From CAYMUN01 sp964393835 (lineage in GTDB: Bacteria; Patescibacteriota; Saccharimonadia; Saccharimonadales; UBA4665): 64,000 nucleotides of DNA. The notes under the pieces are model-generated. The model worked only from the letters and a program-made list of their open reading frames with translations, had not been told where the DNA came from and did no database searches. Within the stretch, counting starts at the first letter, position 1; each line of letters opens with the position of its first letter. A program made the translations under genes and the position numbers. Where the stretch lies: contig CAYMUN010000003.1 in assembly GCA_964393835.1 (NCBI GenBank), forward strand, positions 11,334 to 75,333, given 5' to 3'. Of this stretch, positions 16,778 through 24,683 are shown in pieces.

Positions 16778-18166
16778 CTAAAACAGAGAGATGATGCCGG
16801 CCATGCCGACGACGGACATGATAATCGTAATCAGCCAGCCAATAAACGTCGTGGAGCGCTTATTTGTCCAGCGGCCCATGATGTGGTGCTTACTACTCAT
16901 AGTGACAATTAAAGCCAGGATGATTGGCGCGACCAGCCCGTTTAAAAATGCCGAGTAAATTAGGGCTTTGATCGGGTCGATACCGAGAAAATTGATGCCG
17001 AGGCCGACCATCATCGATATAATAATCACTCCGTAAAAAGCATGGGCTTGTTTGAGAGGCCGATAGAGGCCCTCGCGCCAGCCCAGGCTTTCGCTCAGGG
17101 CGTAGCTGCTGGCACCGGCCAGCACCGGGATGGCCAACAAGCCGGTACCGATGATGCCGATAGCAAATAAGAAATACGTGGCGTTGCCGGCAAAGGGTCG
17201 CAGGGCTTCGGCTGCCTGGGCGGCTGATTCAATGTTGGTGATCCCGTGCGTAAACAGGATGCCGCCGCAAGCCGCGATGATAAAAAACATCACCAGGTTG
17301 CTGAGAAACATGCCTGACCAGACGTCAATGCGCATACTCTTGATGTCGGAGGAGGCGGTAGCAGTACGCCGCTGGTGGACGGTGGTTTTACCCTGCAGGA
17401 TCTGCTCCTCGACTTCTTGGGAAGTCTGCCAAAAAAACAGATAGGGCGAGATGGTGGTGCCGAGCACGGCGCAGAGGATAATTAGTTCGTCTTTGCCAAA
17501 GTTGAGGTGTGGGATAAAGGCGCTGCTGACCACCTGGTGCCAGTTTAGGTGGGCCAGGATCGCCGAAAAGACGTAGGCCAGCAGTACCATAGCCAACCAC
17601 TTAAGGTAGCGGGCGTAGCGGACATAGGGGGTAAAAATCTGGAGCCCGAGGCTCAAACAGGTAAAGCCAACAACCAGCCAACCAAAACTGAGTTGGGGAT
17701 TGAGTAGCTGCGAAGCTTTGGCCATCGCTCCCAGGTCGGCCCCGATGTTAACGGCGTTAGCAATAAACAGCAGTAATGAGCATATATAGAGAATCCTGCG
17801 GCTGAAGTGTACCCGGATATTGCCCGCCAATCCCCTGCCCGTCACTAGACCAATACGAGCGCACATTTCCTGTACTATGGCGGTCAGAGGGAACGTCCAG
17901 GCCGCCAACCAGAGGAAATGAAAGCCGAACTGGGCGCCGGTTTGTGAGTAGGTGGCGATACCTGATGGATCGTCGTCAGAAGCGCCGGTGGTTAGCCCGG
18001 GCCCCAGCATGTGCCAGTAATCTTCGGTTTTTTTGACCAATTCGTTAGTCGGTAGCGCGGCATTGAGCTTTTGGCTGGCATTTTGGGTGGCGATTACCGT
18101 GCGATCCAAAAATTCCGCCGGTGCCTCGGCGCTCTTCCTGAAAATATCTTTTTGTTTCTTAGTCAT
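16778..18166 (-). CDS. NRAMP-related divalent metal transporter
   Basis: 462 aa with about 11-12 hydrophobic segments after a 50-residue polar N-terminus. The helix-1 metal motif reads DPSG (66-69), where manganese/iron transporters have DPGN. The helix-6 motif reads SPY (240-242), where they have MPH, so the metal-selecting methionine is absent. NRAMP-related magnesium-type transporters also lack that methionine, so import of a hard cation such as Mg2+ rather than Mn2+ or Fe2+ is a reasonable inference. It lies 12 nt after the VKOR stop on the same strand. Confidence 0.85.
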   Translation of the reverse strand: MTKKQKDIFRKSAEAPAEFLDRTVIATQNASQKLNAALPTNELVKKTEDYWHMLGPGLTTGASDDDPSGIATYSQTGAQFGFHFLWLAAWTFPLTAIVQEMCARIGLVTGRGLAGNIRVHFSRRILYICSLLLFIANAVNIGADLGAMAKASQLLNPQLSFGWLVVGFTCLSLGLQIFTPYVRYARYLKWLAMVLLAYVFSAILAHLNWHQVVSSAFIPHLNFGKDELIILCAVLGTTISPYLFFWQTSQEVEEQILQGKTTVHQRRTATASSDIKSMRIDVWSGMFLSNLVMFFIIAACGGILFTHGITNIESAAQAAEALRPFAGNATYFLFAIGIIGTGLLAIPVLAGASSYALSESLGWREGLYRPLKQAHAFYGVIIISMMVGLGINFLGIDPIKALIYSAFLNGLVAPIILALIVTMSSKHHIMGRWTNKRSTTFIGWLITIIMSVVGMAGIISLF

Positions 18167-18178
18167 AGTCAGCCCTGC

Positions 18179-18781
18179 TTAGAAAAAACGGCCGTAGTAG
18201 TACCAAAAGTGTTTCATGATAAGGACGAAGATAATTAGGAACCAAAGAACGAGCAGATCGAGGTGGTGGTGGCGGATCCAGGCGTAAGCCGGAGCGGCTT
18301 TTTTAGGCAAGCGAATATGCTTTTGGTCGACGTTGTAGAGGGTGACGTACCAAAAACTAGTGATCGAAATGATCCATACGATCATGCACCAAGGGCACAG
18401 GGCTTGGATGTGGTAGACGCTCTGGTAAAACAGCCAATGCACAAAGCCTAGCGCAAAGAGCAGCCCGGCATTTAATCCCAGCCAAAACCAGCGTTTAAAT
18501 TTGCCACCGGCCAGGATGGCGCCGCCAATGACGGCTAGTACCGGGAAAGCGCCCAAGCCGATAAACGGATTAGGGAAACCAAAGGCGTTGGCTTGTTTGC
18601 TCTGCATGACGTTGCCGCAACTGATGATAGGGTTGAGATTGCAGGAGGGGATATAGTGGGCATTGTCGAGGATGCGCACCTTGTCAAACATGATGATAAA
18701 GGCACAGGCATAGCCGATGATACCGCCAATCAGCAGGATGTATGGCAGCACTTTAGGAATTGTCCAGGTCTTGAATGTCAT
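18179..18781 (-). CDS. Vitamin K epoxide reductase (VKOR) family protein
   Basis: 200 aa with 4-5 membrane helices. VKOR reoxidises disulfide-forming proteins by passing electrons to quinone. The active-site CPWC is at residues 129-132, and the loop cysteine pair is C47 and C55 (SCNLNPIISCGNV). No thioredoxin domain is fused, so a separate DsbA-like partner is needed and none is in the window. TATAAT lies 12 nt upstream with AGGAA between, allowing an internal promoter. Neighbours are the MarP-like protease, which has two cysteines in its external part, and the NRAMP-like transporter. Confidence 0.9.
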   Translation of the reverse strand: MTFKTWTIPKVLPYILLIGGIIGYACAFIIMFDKVRILDNAHYIPSCNLNPIISCGNVMQSKQANAFGFPNPFIGLGAFPVLAVIGGAILAGGKFKRWFWLGLNAGLLFALGFVHWLFYQSVYHIQALCPWCMIVWIISITSFWYVTLYNVDQKHIRLPKKAAPAYAWIRHHHLDLLVLWFLIIFVLIMKHFWYYYGRFF

Positions 18782-18820
18782 AAGGCTGTTCCTATTATAG
18801 CGTATTACGGGGCGGTCAGC

Positions 18821-19987
18821 TTAGTCGGCGCAGCGGCCGGTAGCGACCGCTTGGTTGTGGTTACCGACTTGGCTGACGGCTTCTGAGACTTTAGTAGCCG
18901 TCAGGGCGTAGCCGACATGATTATAAGCGGTCGATTCGGCAAAGATGACACCAATGACACTGCCATCGGTGGCTACCAAAGGTCCACCGGAGTTACCGTG
19001 CTCGACGTCGGCTTGGACTTCGTAGATATCCCGGATCGTGTGAGCGCTGTCATAAATATCCCGCCCGGCAGCATGCAGTTGCCGCAGTACGACAGCCGGC
19101 CCGGCATCAAAATTACCACCACCGGGATAGCCCAAAACGGCGGCTGGCGTCCCTGGCTTCACGGGGGTATTAGAAATAGCCAACGGTGACCCGCCCAGTT
19201 GGGAAGTACGCAGCAGCGCTAGATCGAGCGCCGGATCAAAGCTGACGACCGTGGCTTTATGGGTGCCATTGACGTCCTGGATATATGACTGGCGTATACC
19301 GGCGACGACGTGAGCGTTGGTGACCACCAGATTACTCCCTGCTATAAACCCTGAGCCAGCCACGATGCCACCACAGCCCTGCCCTTTGATCCTCACCACC
19401 GAATCTTTATCTTTGGTGACGGCAGCGGCGAGATCACCCAGCGGCGGCAGGTTGGCGGTAGTGCGCGGGATAGGCTCGTTTCCGATAAAGACATCCGGAA
19501 AGCCGTTGGGGTTGATCAGGTGGCTCAACTTGTCTATTACTCCCGGTGCCGGCGGCAACAAACGGTTAATTTGGCCGATGAGGCGCGAGCTGCGCACCGC
19601 GGTTTGCAAGGATGGAATTGAGGAGTTGGTAATAATCGAAGCAATCAACCAGATGGACAGCACTAATGAAACAACGCTCAGAGCGCTGCCGAGATAATTG
19701 TCGACTTTATTGACCTGATGGGCTCGCAGTCGTCGTTTAAGGGACGCTCCCAGGTATTCGCCTAGGGTCATAAGCAGCAGCGCGCTACCCAAGATACTGA
19801 CGACCGTCAGAGCCGCCCGGTCTTGAGAGTTAGAGGCCAGGCCGATGAGTTGTGGCTGCAACCAGGCGCCAAGCAATAAACCGCTAAAAAAACCGAGGGT
19901 CGAGAATAGTTGGCGCAGGAAACCAATTTTTTGGCCACGCAGTACGGCACTGACCAGGCCAGCGACAAGCAGCAGGTCAACCAGCAT
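18821..19987 (-). CDS. MarP-like membrane serine protease (CvpA + trypsin-like)
   Basis: 388 aa. The N-terminal CvpA-type module has four membrane helices (1-125). The external chymotrypsin-fold protease has His226 (TNAHVV), Asp255 (ALDLALL) and Ser333 (GNSGGP). Cys205 and Cys386 sit at the two ends of the protease domain, the arrangement that forms a stabilising disulfide in mycobacterial MarP, an acid- and oxidation-resistance protease. Placement just before VKOR fits a need for that disulfide. The ATG lies 11 nt inside the end of zwf, so the genes are coupled. Confidence 0.9.
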   Translation of the reverse strand: MLVDLLLVAGLVSAVLRGQKIGFLRQLFSTLGFFSGLLLGAWLQPQLIGLASNSQDRAALTVVSILGSALLLMTLGEYLGASLKRRLRAHQVNKVDNYLGSALSVVSLVLSIWLIASIITNSSIPSLQTAVRSSRLIGQINRLLPPAPGVIDKLSHLINPNGFPDVFIGNEPIPRTTANLPPLGDLAAAVTKDKDSVVRIKGQGCGGIVAGSGFIAGSNLVVTNAHVVAGIRQSYIQDVNGTHKATVVSFDPALDLALLRTSQLGGSPLAISNTPVKPGTPAAVLGYPGGGNFDAGPAVVLRQLHAAGRDIYDSAHTIRDIYEVQADVEHGNSGGPLVATDGSVIGVIFAESTAYNHVGYALTATKVSEAVSQVGNHNQAVATGRCAD

Positions 19988-21368
19988 GCGGCGGGCTCAG
20001 CGGGCCTTGGCTGCCCGGTTTATAGGTAATCAAATCGTCGGTTTGCTTTGACCATTCGTCGAGGATTGGCTGGATAATACGCCAACTGGCCAAAACTTCT
20101 GCACTGGTGGCAAACAAGGTGTGGTCACCCCGCACGGCATCCAGCAGTACGCGCTCGTAGGCATCCGGATGCTTGTGATTATCAAAGTGCTGGGCGTAAG
20201 AGAAATCCATGGCGACCGGCTGCATTTCATCCTCGAATCCTGGTTTTTTTGTTAGCAAATCGAGCTCGATGCCTTCGTTAGGCTGGATGCGGAAGCGCAG
20301 GCTATTTCCGGGATCACCCGCCGTCCCCTGGAAGTTCACCGTGATTTCATACTTTTTTTCGGCCAGGGCCTTGCCTGTCCAGAGATTAATCGGTACATCC
20401 TGCCAGCGTTCGCTGTTAATAAACAGTGTGACTGCGGCGTAGGTTTCGGTGATCGTGTCGGGGTTACCGACTTCGTCGCGGTACCCGCGGTATTGTCCGC
20501 GCAGGGTACGGGCTCGCACCTGATCCGGCGGTATGGGTTGCACCCGGCTCAGCAAAGACTGTTTGGCGTCGTGGATGCGGGCGCTGTCCATCTGCTTAGG
20601 TGTATCCATGGTCACGATCGCCAGCAGCTGCATCAGGTGGTTTTGGATAAAATCCCGGAGGGCACCCAGCTGATCATAAAATTCTACCCGGCCGACGATA
20701 GTAATCTGCTCGGCGGCACTGATTTCGATACCGGTGATATGCTGGCGATTCCACAAAGTCTCAAAAATAGGGTTTTTAAACCGGAATAGCAAAATATTTT
20801 GGACGGTTTCTTTAGCTAGGAAATGGTCGATACGAAACACTTGCTCTTCCTGGAATACGGCACCAATCTCTTCAATCAACTCTTCGGCGGAATGTAAGTC
20901 AAAACCAAAAGGCTTTTCAATCAGCAAGCGAGTCACCGCCCGATCATGCTGACAACTGGCATTGAGGCCGGCGGTGCCCATATGCCGGATGACCGGCCGA
21001 TAGACTTGGGGTGGAATTGACAGATAGTACAGCCGGTTCATGCAGATGCCCTCATGGTCTTCGATATCATTTAAGGTCTTGAGCAAAGCGCTATAGGCCT
21101 GATCGTCATTGAGATCCATTTGAATCATGCGGGTACGCTCATGCATGGCTCGCAGGGCTTTGGGATCACAGACCTTGTCAACATCATTGACACAGAGGTC
21201 TACCTGGTCAAAAAGCTGCTCGGCAGTAATATCCCGGCGCGTGATACCGACAATCTCGGCCCGTTCGTCGAGTAAACCGTCTTTTATCAGGTGGTAGAGG
21301 GCTGGCAGCAAATAGCGCTGCGACAGGTCACCGGTGATCCCAAAAATAACAATAATCGGCGGATTCAT
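19977..21368 (-). CDS. zwf: Glucose-6-phosphate 1-dehydrogenase
   Basis: 463 aa from ATG 21368; an upstream open frame reaches into purA but carries no family sequence, and TATAGT lies exactly 6 nt before this ATG. The enzyme oxidises glucose 6-phosphate to 6-phosphogluconolactone with NADP. Visible are the Rossmann motif FGITGDLSQRYLLPALY, the catalytic segment RIDHFLAKETVQNILLFRF (Asp/His/Lys) and EKPFGFD. No lactonase or 6-phosphogluconate dehydrogenase is in the window. Its role here could be NADPH and ribose phosphate supply for Prs and the nucleotide pathways around it. Confidence 0.95.
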   Translation of the reverse strand: MNPPIIVIFGITGDLSQRYLLPALYHLIKDGLLDERAEIVGITRRDITAEQLFDQVDLCVNDVDKVCDPKALRAMHERTRMIQMDLNDDQAYSALLKTLNDIEDHEGICMNRLYYLSIPPQVYRPVIRHMGTAGLNASCQHDRAVTRLLIEKPFGFDLHSAEELIEEIGAVFQEEQVFRIDHFLAKETVQNILLFRFKNPIFETLWNRQHITGIEISAAEQITIVGRVEFYDQLGALRDFIQNHLMQLLAIVTMDTPKQMDSARIHDAKQSLLSRVQPIPPDQVRARTLRGQYRGYRDEVGNPDTITETYAAVTLFINSERWQDVPINLWTGKALAEKKYEITVNFQGTAGDPGNSLRFRIQPNEGIELDLLTKKPGFEDEMQPVAMDFSYAQHFDNHKHPDAYERVLLDAVRGDHTLFATSAEVLASWRIIQPILDEWSKQTDDLITYKPGSQGPLSPPHAG

Positions 21369-21374
21369 GTTTTC

Positions 21375-21383
21375 ACTATAGCA
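21375..21383 (-). promoter_or_regulatory. Extended -10 of zwf, leaderless spacing
   Basis: TGC-TATAGT on the minus strand, then 6 nt (GAAAAC) to the ATG at 21368. The transcription start would be the A of the ATG; no Shine-Dalgarno sequence is present. Confidence 0.55.
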
Positions 21384-21408
21384 AACCGAAGCGGTTTTAA
21401 GCGGACGA

Positions 21409-22701
21409 CTATTTGTAGATGACCTGGTTGCGGCCGGGGCCGACGCCGATCCTGGTAACCGGCACGCCGAGCTCACGCTCAAACAACTCGACGAAGTTTT
21501 TGGCGGCTGGGGGCAATTGGCTGTATTCCCGGATGTCGCTGATGTCTTCTGTCCAAGATGGAACGGCGGTGTAATTGGGCTGGCAGGCTGCTAGGGCGGC
21601 AGCGGAAGTCGGCGCGGTGCGACGCTCTTGGCCTTGGTAGGTGTAGCTGGTAGCAACCTGCAATTTGTCGCCATAGCGTGGCACATGATCTAGCTTGGAG
21701 AGCGCCAACTCATCGACGCCATTGACCCGGATAGCATTACGGAGCTCTACCAGGTCAGGATAGCCGATGCTGCGCGGACGCTTGGTGGTCGCGCCATATT
21801 CGCTATCAGCCGCCCCAAACACTCCTCGAACCTGGCTGGCCAGATCCTGGTCTTTGACTTCTGTCACCAGTGGCCCGCCGCCCACATGGGATTTAACGGC
21901 TTTGGCGACACCGATGACTTTACCGAGATGTTTTGGCGCTACGCCAAGACCGTCCAGTAAGCCACTGACCGTGGTAGAAGAAGAAGTGACTGCCGGGTAC
22001 ATGCCGTGGTTAATGTCCAGTAAAAAGGCCTGGGCACCCTCGGCCAGGACTCGCTCGCCGGCTTGCAATCGGTCATTGATAATTTCGACGGTGTCGGCCA
22101 TGTACGGCTGAAGTTGCTGGGCAATTGCCAGCCATTCCCGGGCCATAGCGGTGAGCTCGGCAGTTGATTTGCGCTGGTCTTTTGGCAGTTGGATCTGTAG
22201 GCGTTCCAGGCCATCCAAGGCGTGTTCCAGTAAAACCTTTGGCGTTGTGAGCGATTCCAGCCGTACGCCCTCGCGTAGATATTTGTCGGCGGCGACAAAG
22301 GCAATCCCGGATTTGGTGCTGCCCTGGGCCAGCTTTCCGTCTTCGCGGAGGGCGTCCAGCGCAATATGATGCGGCAGTACTAAATGAGCGCTGCTACTGA
22401 TTAATAAATTATCGGGAGATACTGCCAGACCAGCCGCCTGGACATCGGCGATTTCGGCTGCTAAGCGCTTGGGGTCGACATACATGCCATTGCCGATGAT
22501 ATTAAGTTTGCCGGGATAGGCAATGCCCGAAGGAACCTGGTGCAGGGCGAGCGGTTCCATGCTGTCGGGTACGACAGTATGGCCGGCGTTGGAGCCGCCA
22601 TTACCGCGGGCGATGACGCTGTATTGGCCTGCCACTAAGTCGACGAACCGGCCCTTGCCCTCGTCTCCCCTTTGCAAACCAACGATTACATCTACACTCA
22701 T
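21409..22701 (-). CDS. purA: Adenylosuccinate synthetase
   Basis: 430 aa, normal length. It makes adenylosuccinate from IMP, aspartate and GTP, the first step to AMP. Start ATG 22701 gives MSVDVIVGLQRGDEGKGRFVD; the usual WGDEGKG appears as RGDEGKG. Other motifs are GGSNAGHTV, STKSGIAFVAADK, GAQAFLLDINHGMYPAVTSSST and, near the C-terminus, KLDHV. The upstream TTGCGC-17-TATGCT promoter lies 10 nt from this ATG, which argues against the longer open frame. PurB, which completes AMP synthesis, is at 46.4 kb. Confidence 0.95.
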   Translation of the reverse strand: MSVDVIVGLQRGDEGKGRFVDLVAGQYSVIARGNGGSNAGHTVVPDSMEPLALHQVPSGIAYPGKLNIIGNGMYVDPKRLAAEIADVQAAGLAVSPDNLLISSSAHLVLPHHIALDALREDGKLAQGSTKSGIAFVAADKYLREGVRLESLTTPKVLLEHALDGLERLQIQLPKDQRKSTAELTAMAREWLAIAQQLQPYMADTVEIINDRLQAGERVLAEGAQAFLLDINHGMYPAVTSSSTTVSGLLDGLGVAPKHLGKVIGVAKAVKSHVGGGPLVTEVKDQDLASQVRGVFGAADSEYGATTKRPRSIGYPDLVELRNAIRVNGVDELALSKLDHVPRYGDKLQVATSYTYQGQERRTAPTSAAALAACQPNYTAVPSWTEDISDIREYSQLPPAAKNFVELFERELGVPVTRIGVGPGRNQVIYK

Positions 22702-22758
22702 GCCAAGGTTGAGCATACCGGACAGAGGTCTAATGCGCAAGTCCCTAAGGTGAACTGG

Positions 22759-23733
22759 CTACATTTGGTTTTGGCCCTCAAACAGGGCGGAAACCGAGCG
22801 GCCAGCGCTGACCGCAGCGATGGCATCGGCAATCAGCGGCGCGACGGACAGAACTTCGATTTTTTTAGTGTGCGGCCCAGTCGGCGGCGGCACAGTATCG
22901 GTAACGATAATTTTTTCGAAGCCCGAGGCTTCAATGCGCTCCAGCGCCGTGCCGGAAAAAATGCCGTGGGTAGCAATACCATAGACCGTCTTGGCGCCCT
23001 TTTCTTTGAGCAGGTCGGCGGCGGCACAGATCGTGCCGGCGGTGTCAATCATGTCATCCACCAGCACGCAGACGCGGCCTTCGACCTTGCCGATAAGGTG
23101 CCTGGCATCGGCGCTGCCGGTATGGACGTCAGTCCGGTGTTTGTGAATAATAGCGATATCGCAACCCAGCGCACTGCTGTAACGCTCTGTCAGCTTTACC
23201 CGACCGGCATCCGGCGAAACCATGACCAGGTCTTTGCCGAAATGTTGCTTGATGTATTTTTTAAATAAAGACATGGCGATGACATGGTCAAACGGGCCGT
23301 CAAAAAATCCCTGTACCTGGCCGGAATGCAGGTCGACACTCATAATCCGGTCGGCTCCGGCGACCGACAGCATATCGATGACTAGCCGGGCGCCGATAGG
23401 CTCCCGGACGGCTGACTTGCGATCCTGGCGGGCATAACTGAGTAGCGGACAGACGACCGTAATACTCCGCGCCGAGGCTCGTTTAGCGGTATCGACCATC
23501 AGCAGCTGCTCCATCAAGGCCTCATGCACATTGTCAGCGTGGCTCTGGATAATAAAGACATCGTTACCTCGCAGCGTATCGCCAATCCGGCAGCTGATCT
23601 CGCCGTTAGCGAAATTTTTGAGATAAACCGGTGTCAGTTTGAGCTTGAGATAGTCGGCGATTTGTTCGGCCAAGGCCGGGTGGGTACGTCCGCTTAACAG
23701 TTTAATGTGACGATCCCGGCCAACATGTTTCAT
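22759..23733 (-). CDS. prs: Ribose-phosphate pyrophosphokinase (PRPP synthetase)
   Basis: 324 aa. It makes PRPP from ribose 5-phosphate and ATP; PRPP is the shared substrate of PurF and PyrE in this cluster. Motifs seen are FANGEISCRIGDTLRGNDVF, RQDRKSA, DLHSGQVQGFFDGPFDHV (in part: DLHSGQVQGFF), VVSPDAG-type VMVSPDAGRVK and the PRPP loop LVDDMIDTAGTI. The ATG overlaps the pyrB stop (ATGA). Its location directly after carA-carB-pyrB and before purA and zwf links pentose phosphate supply to both pathways. Confidence 0.96.
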   Translation of the reverse strand: MKHVGRDRHIKLLSGRTHPALAEQIADYLKLKLTPVYLKNFANGEISCRIGDTLRGNDVFIIQSHADNVHEALMEQLLMVDTAKRASARSITVVCPLLSYARQDRKSAVREPIGARLVIDMLSVAGADRIMSVDLHSGQVQGFFDGPFDHVIAMSLFKKYIKQHFGKDLVMVSPDAGRVKLTERYSSALGCDIAIIHKHRTDVHTGSADARHLIGKVEGRVCVLVDDMIDTAGTICAAADLLKEKGAKTVYGIATHGIFSGTALERIEASGFEKIIVTDTVPPPTGPHTKKIEVLSVAPLIADAIAAVSAGRSVSALFEGQNQM

Positions 23734-24674
23734 GCTTTTAGTGTACCATTTTCGCTTAGGATTTGGTCAAGTAGCGCCATGCGGATATACAGGCCATTGC
23801 CGGCCTGCTCAAAATACACCGCGCGCCGATCGGCATCAACCTCAGCTGAGATCTCATCGACCCGCGGCAGCGGGTGCATAATGATAGCCTTGGGCGGTAG
23901 CAGCTGCAAAGCCTTGGCGTTAATGATGAATCCGCCGCTGGTTAATTGGTTTTTTGATTCCAGGCGCTCTTTTTGGAGGCGAGTCCAGTAGACGACGTCG
24001 GCCTTGGCCAGCGCGGTTTCCATGTTGTCGGTTTCTTCAAATTTTGTGCCGCTGGCGCGCAAAACTTCTTTGATGTCATCACTCATTTGCAGTTCTGGCA
24101 GCGAGACAAAGACGAGATGATTGCCAGGGTATTTAGCAAGCAGTTTAGCTAGCGAGCGCACGGTACGGCCATTACGTAGGTCGCCACCCATGACCACCCG
24201 GAGGTTATCCAAACGGCCGAAATGGCGGTAGATAGTATAAACATCCAGCAGGCTTTGGGTGGGATGGTCGCCTTTGCCGTCGCCGGCGTTGATGATAGGT
24301 ACTTGGCTGACAGCGGCTGCCTCAGCCACGGCACCAGTCTGGGGATGCCTGATGACCACTGCCGCGAAGTCGTACTCATTGAGGACGCGAATGGTATCAG
24401 TGATGGTCTCGCCCTTGGCGGCTGAGGAGAATTCCCCGGCGTTTTCAGTGCTGACTACGCCTATGCCCAGCTTGAGGGCGGCCGCCTCAAAGCTGGTGCG
24501 GGTGCGGGTGGACGGCTCGTAAAACAGGCTGCAGATCTGTCGATCGCTGTATCGGGTCGCCAGCTCGCGGCGGCTGGCCTTATCCTCGGATAAGCGGCGC
24601 AGGCTGTCGGCTCGCTCAAACAGGCTAGCTAGCTCCTCGGGCGTAAAATTATCGGCGGTTAATACGTGGTGCAT
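23730..24674 (-). CDS. pyrB: Aspartate carbamoyltransferase, catalytic subunit
   Basis: 314 aa. It condenses carbamoyl phosphate with aspartate. Motifs are FYEPSTRTRTSFEAA (carbamoyl phosphate site), VIRHPQTGAV, INAGDGKGDHPTQSLLD, GGDLRNGRTVRSL and MHPLPRVDEI. The C-terminal YFEQAGNGLYIRMALL resembles the eukaryotic CAD and many bacterial forms. No regulatory pyrI follows. AAGGAG lies 5-6 nt before the ATG, in the 9-nt gap after carB. Third gene of carA-carB-pyrB-prs. Confidence 0.96.
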   Translation of the reverse strand: MHHVLTADNFTPEELASLFERADSLRRLSEDKASRRELATRYSDRQICSLFYEPSTRTRTSFEAAALKLGIGVVSTENAGEFSSAAKGETITDTIRVLNEYDFAAVVIRHPQTGAVAEAAAVSQVPIINAGDGKGDHPTQSLLDVYTIYRHFGRLDNLRVVMGGDLRNGRTVRSLAKLLAKYPGNHLVFVSLPELQMSDDIKEVLRASGTKFEETDNMETALAKADVVYWTRLQKERLESKNQLTSGGFIINAKALQLLPPKAIIMHPLPRVDEISAEVDADRRAVYFEQAGNGLYIRMALLDQILSENGTLKA

Positions 24675-24683
24675 AGGGTCTCC

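Noticed and set aside
16736..16778. AGCGC/GCGCT hairpin between the convergent MacB permease and NRAMP genes as a terminator
   Set aside because: Only 5 bp with no T-tract; too weak to list.
23734..23745. TACACT exactly 6 nt before prs as another leaderless promoter
   Set aside because: The hexamer is part of the last codons of pyrB and prs is coupled to pyrB by ATGA; it may be coincidence and was not counted.
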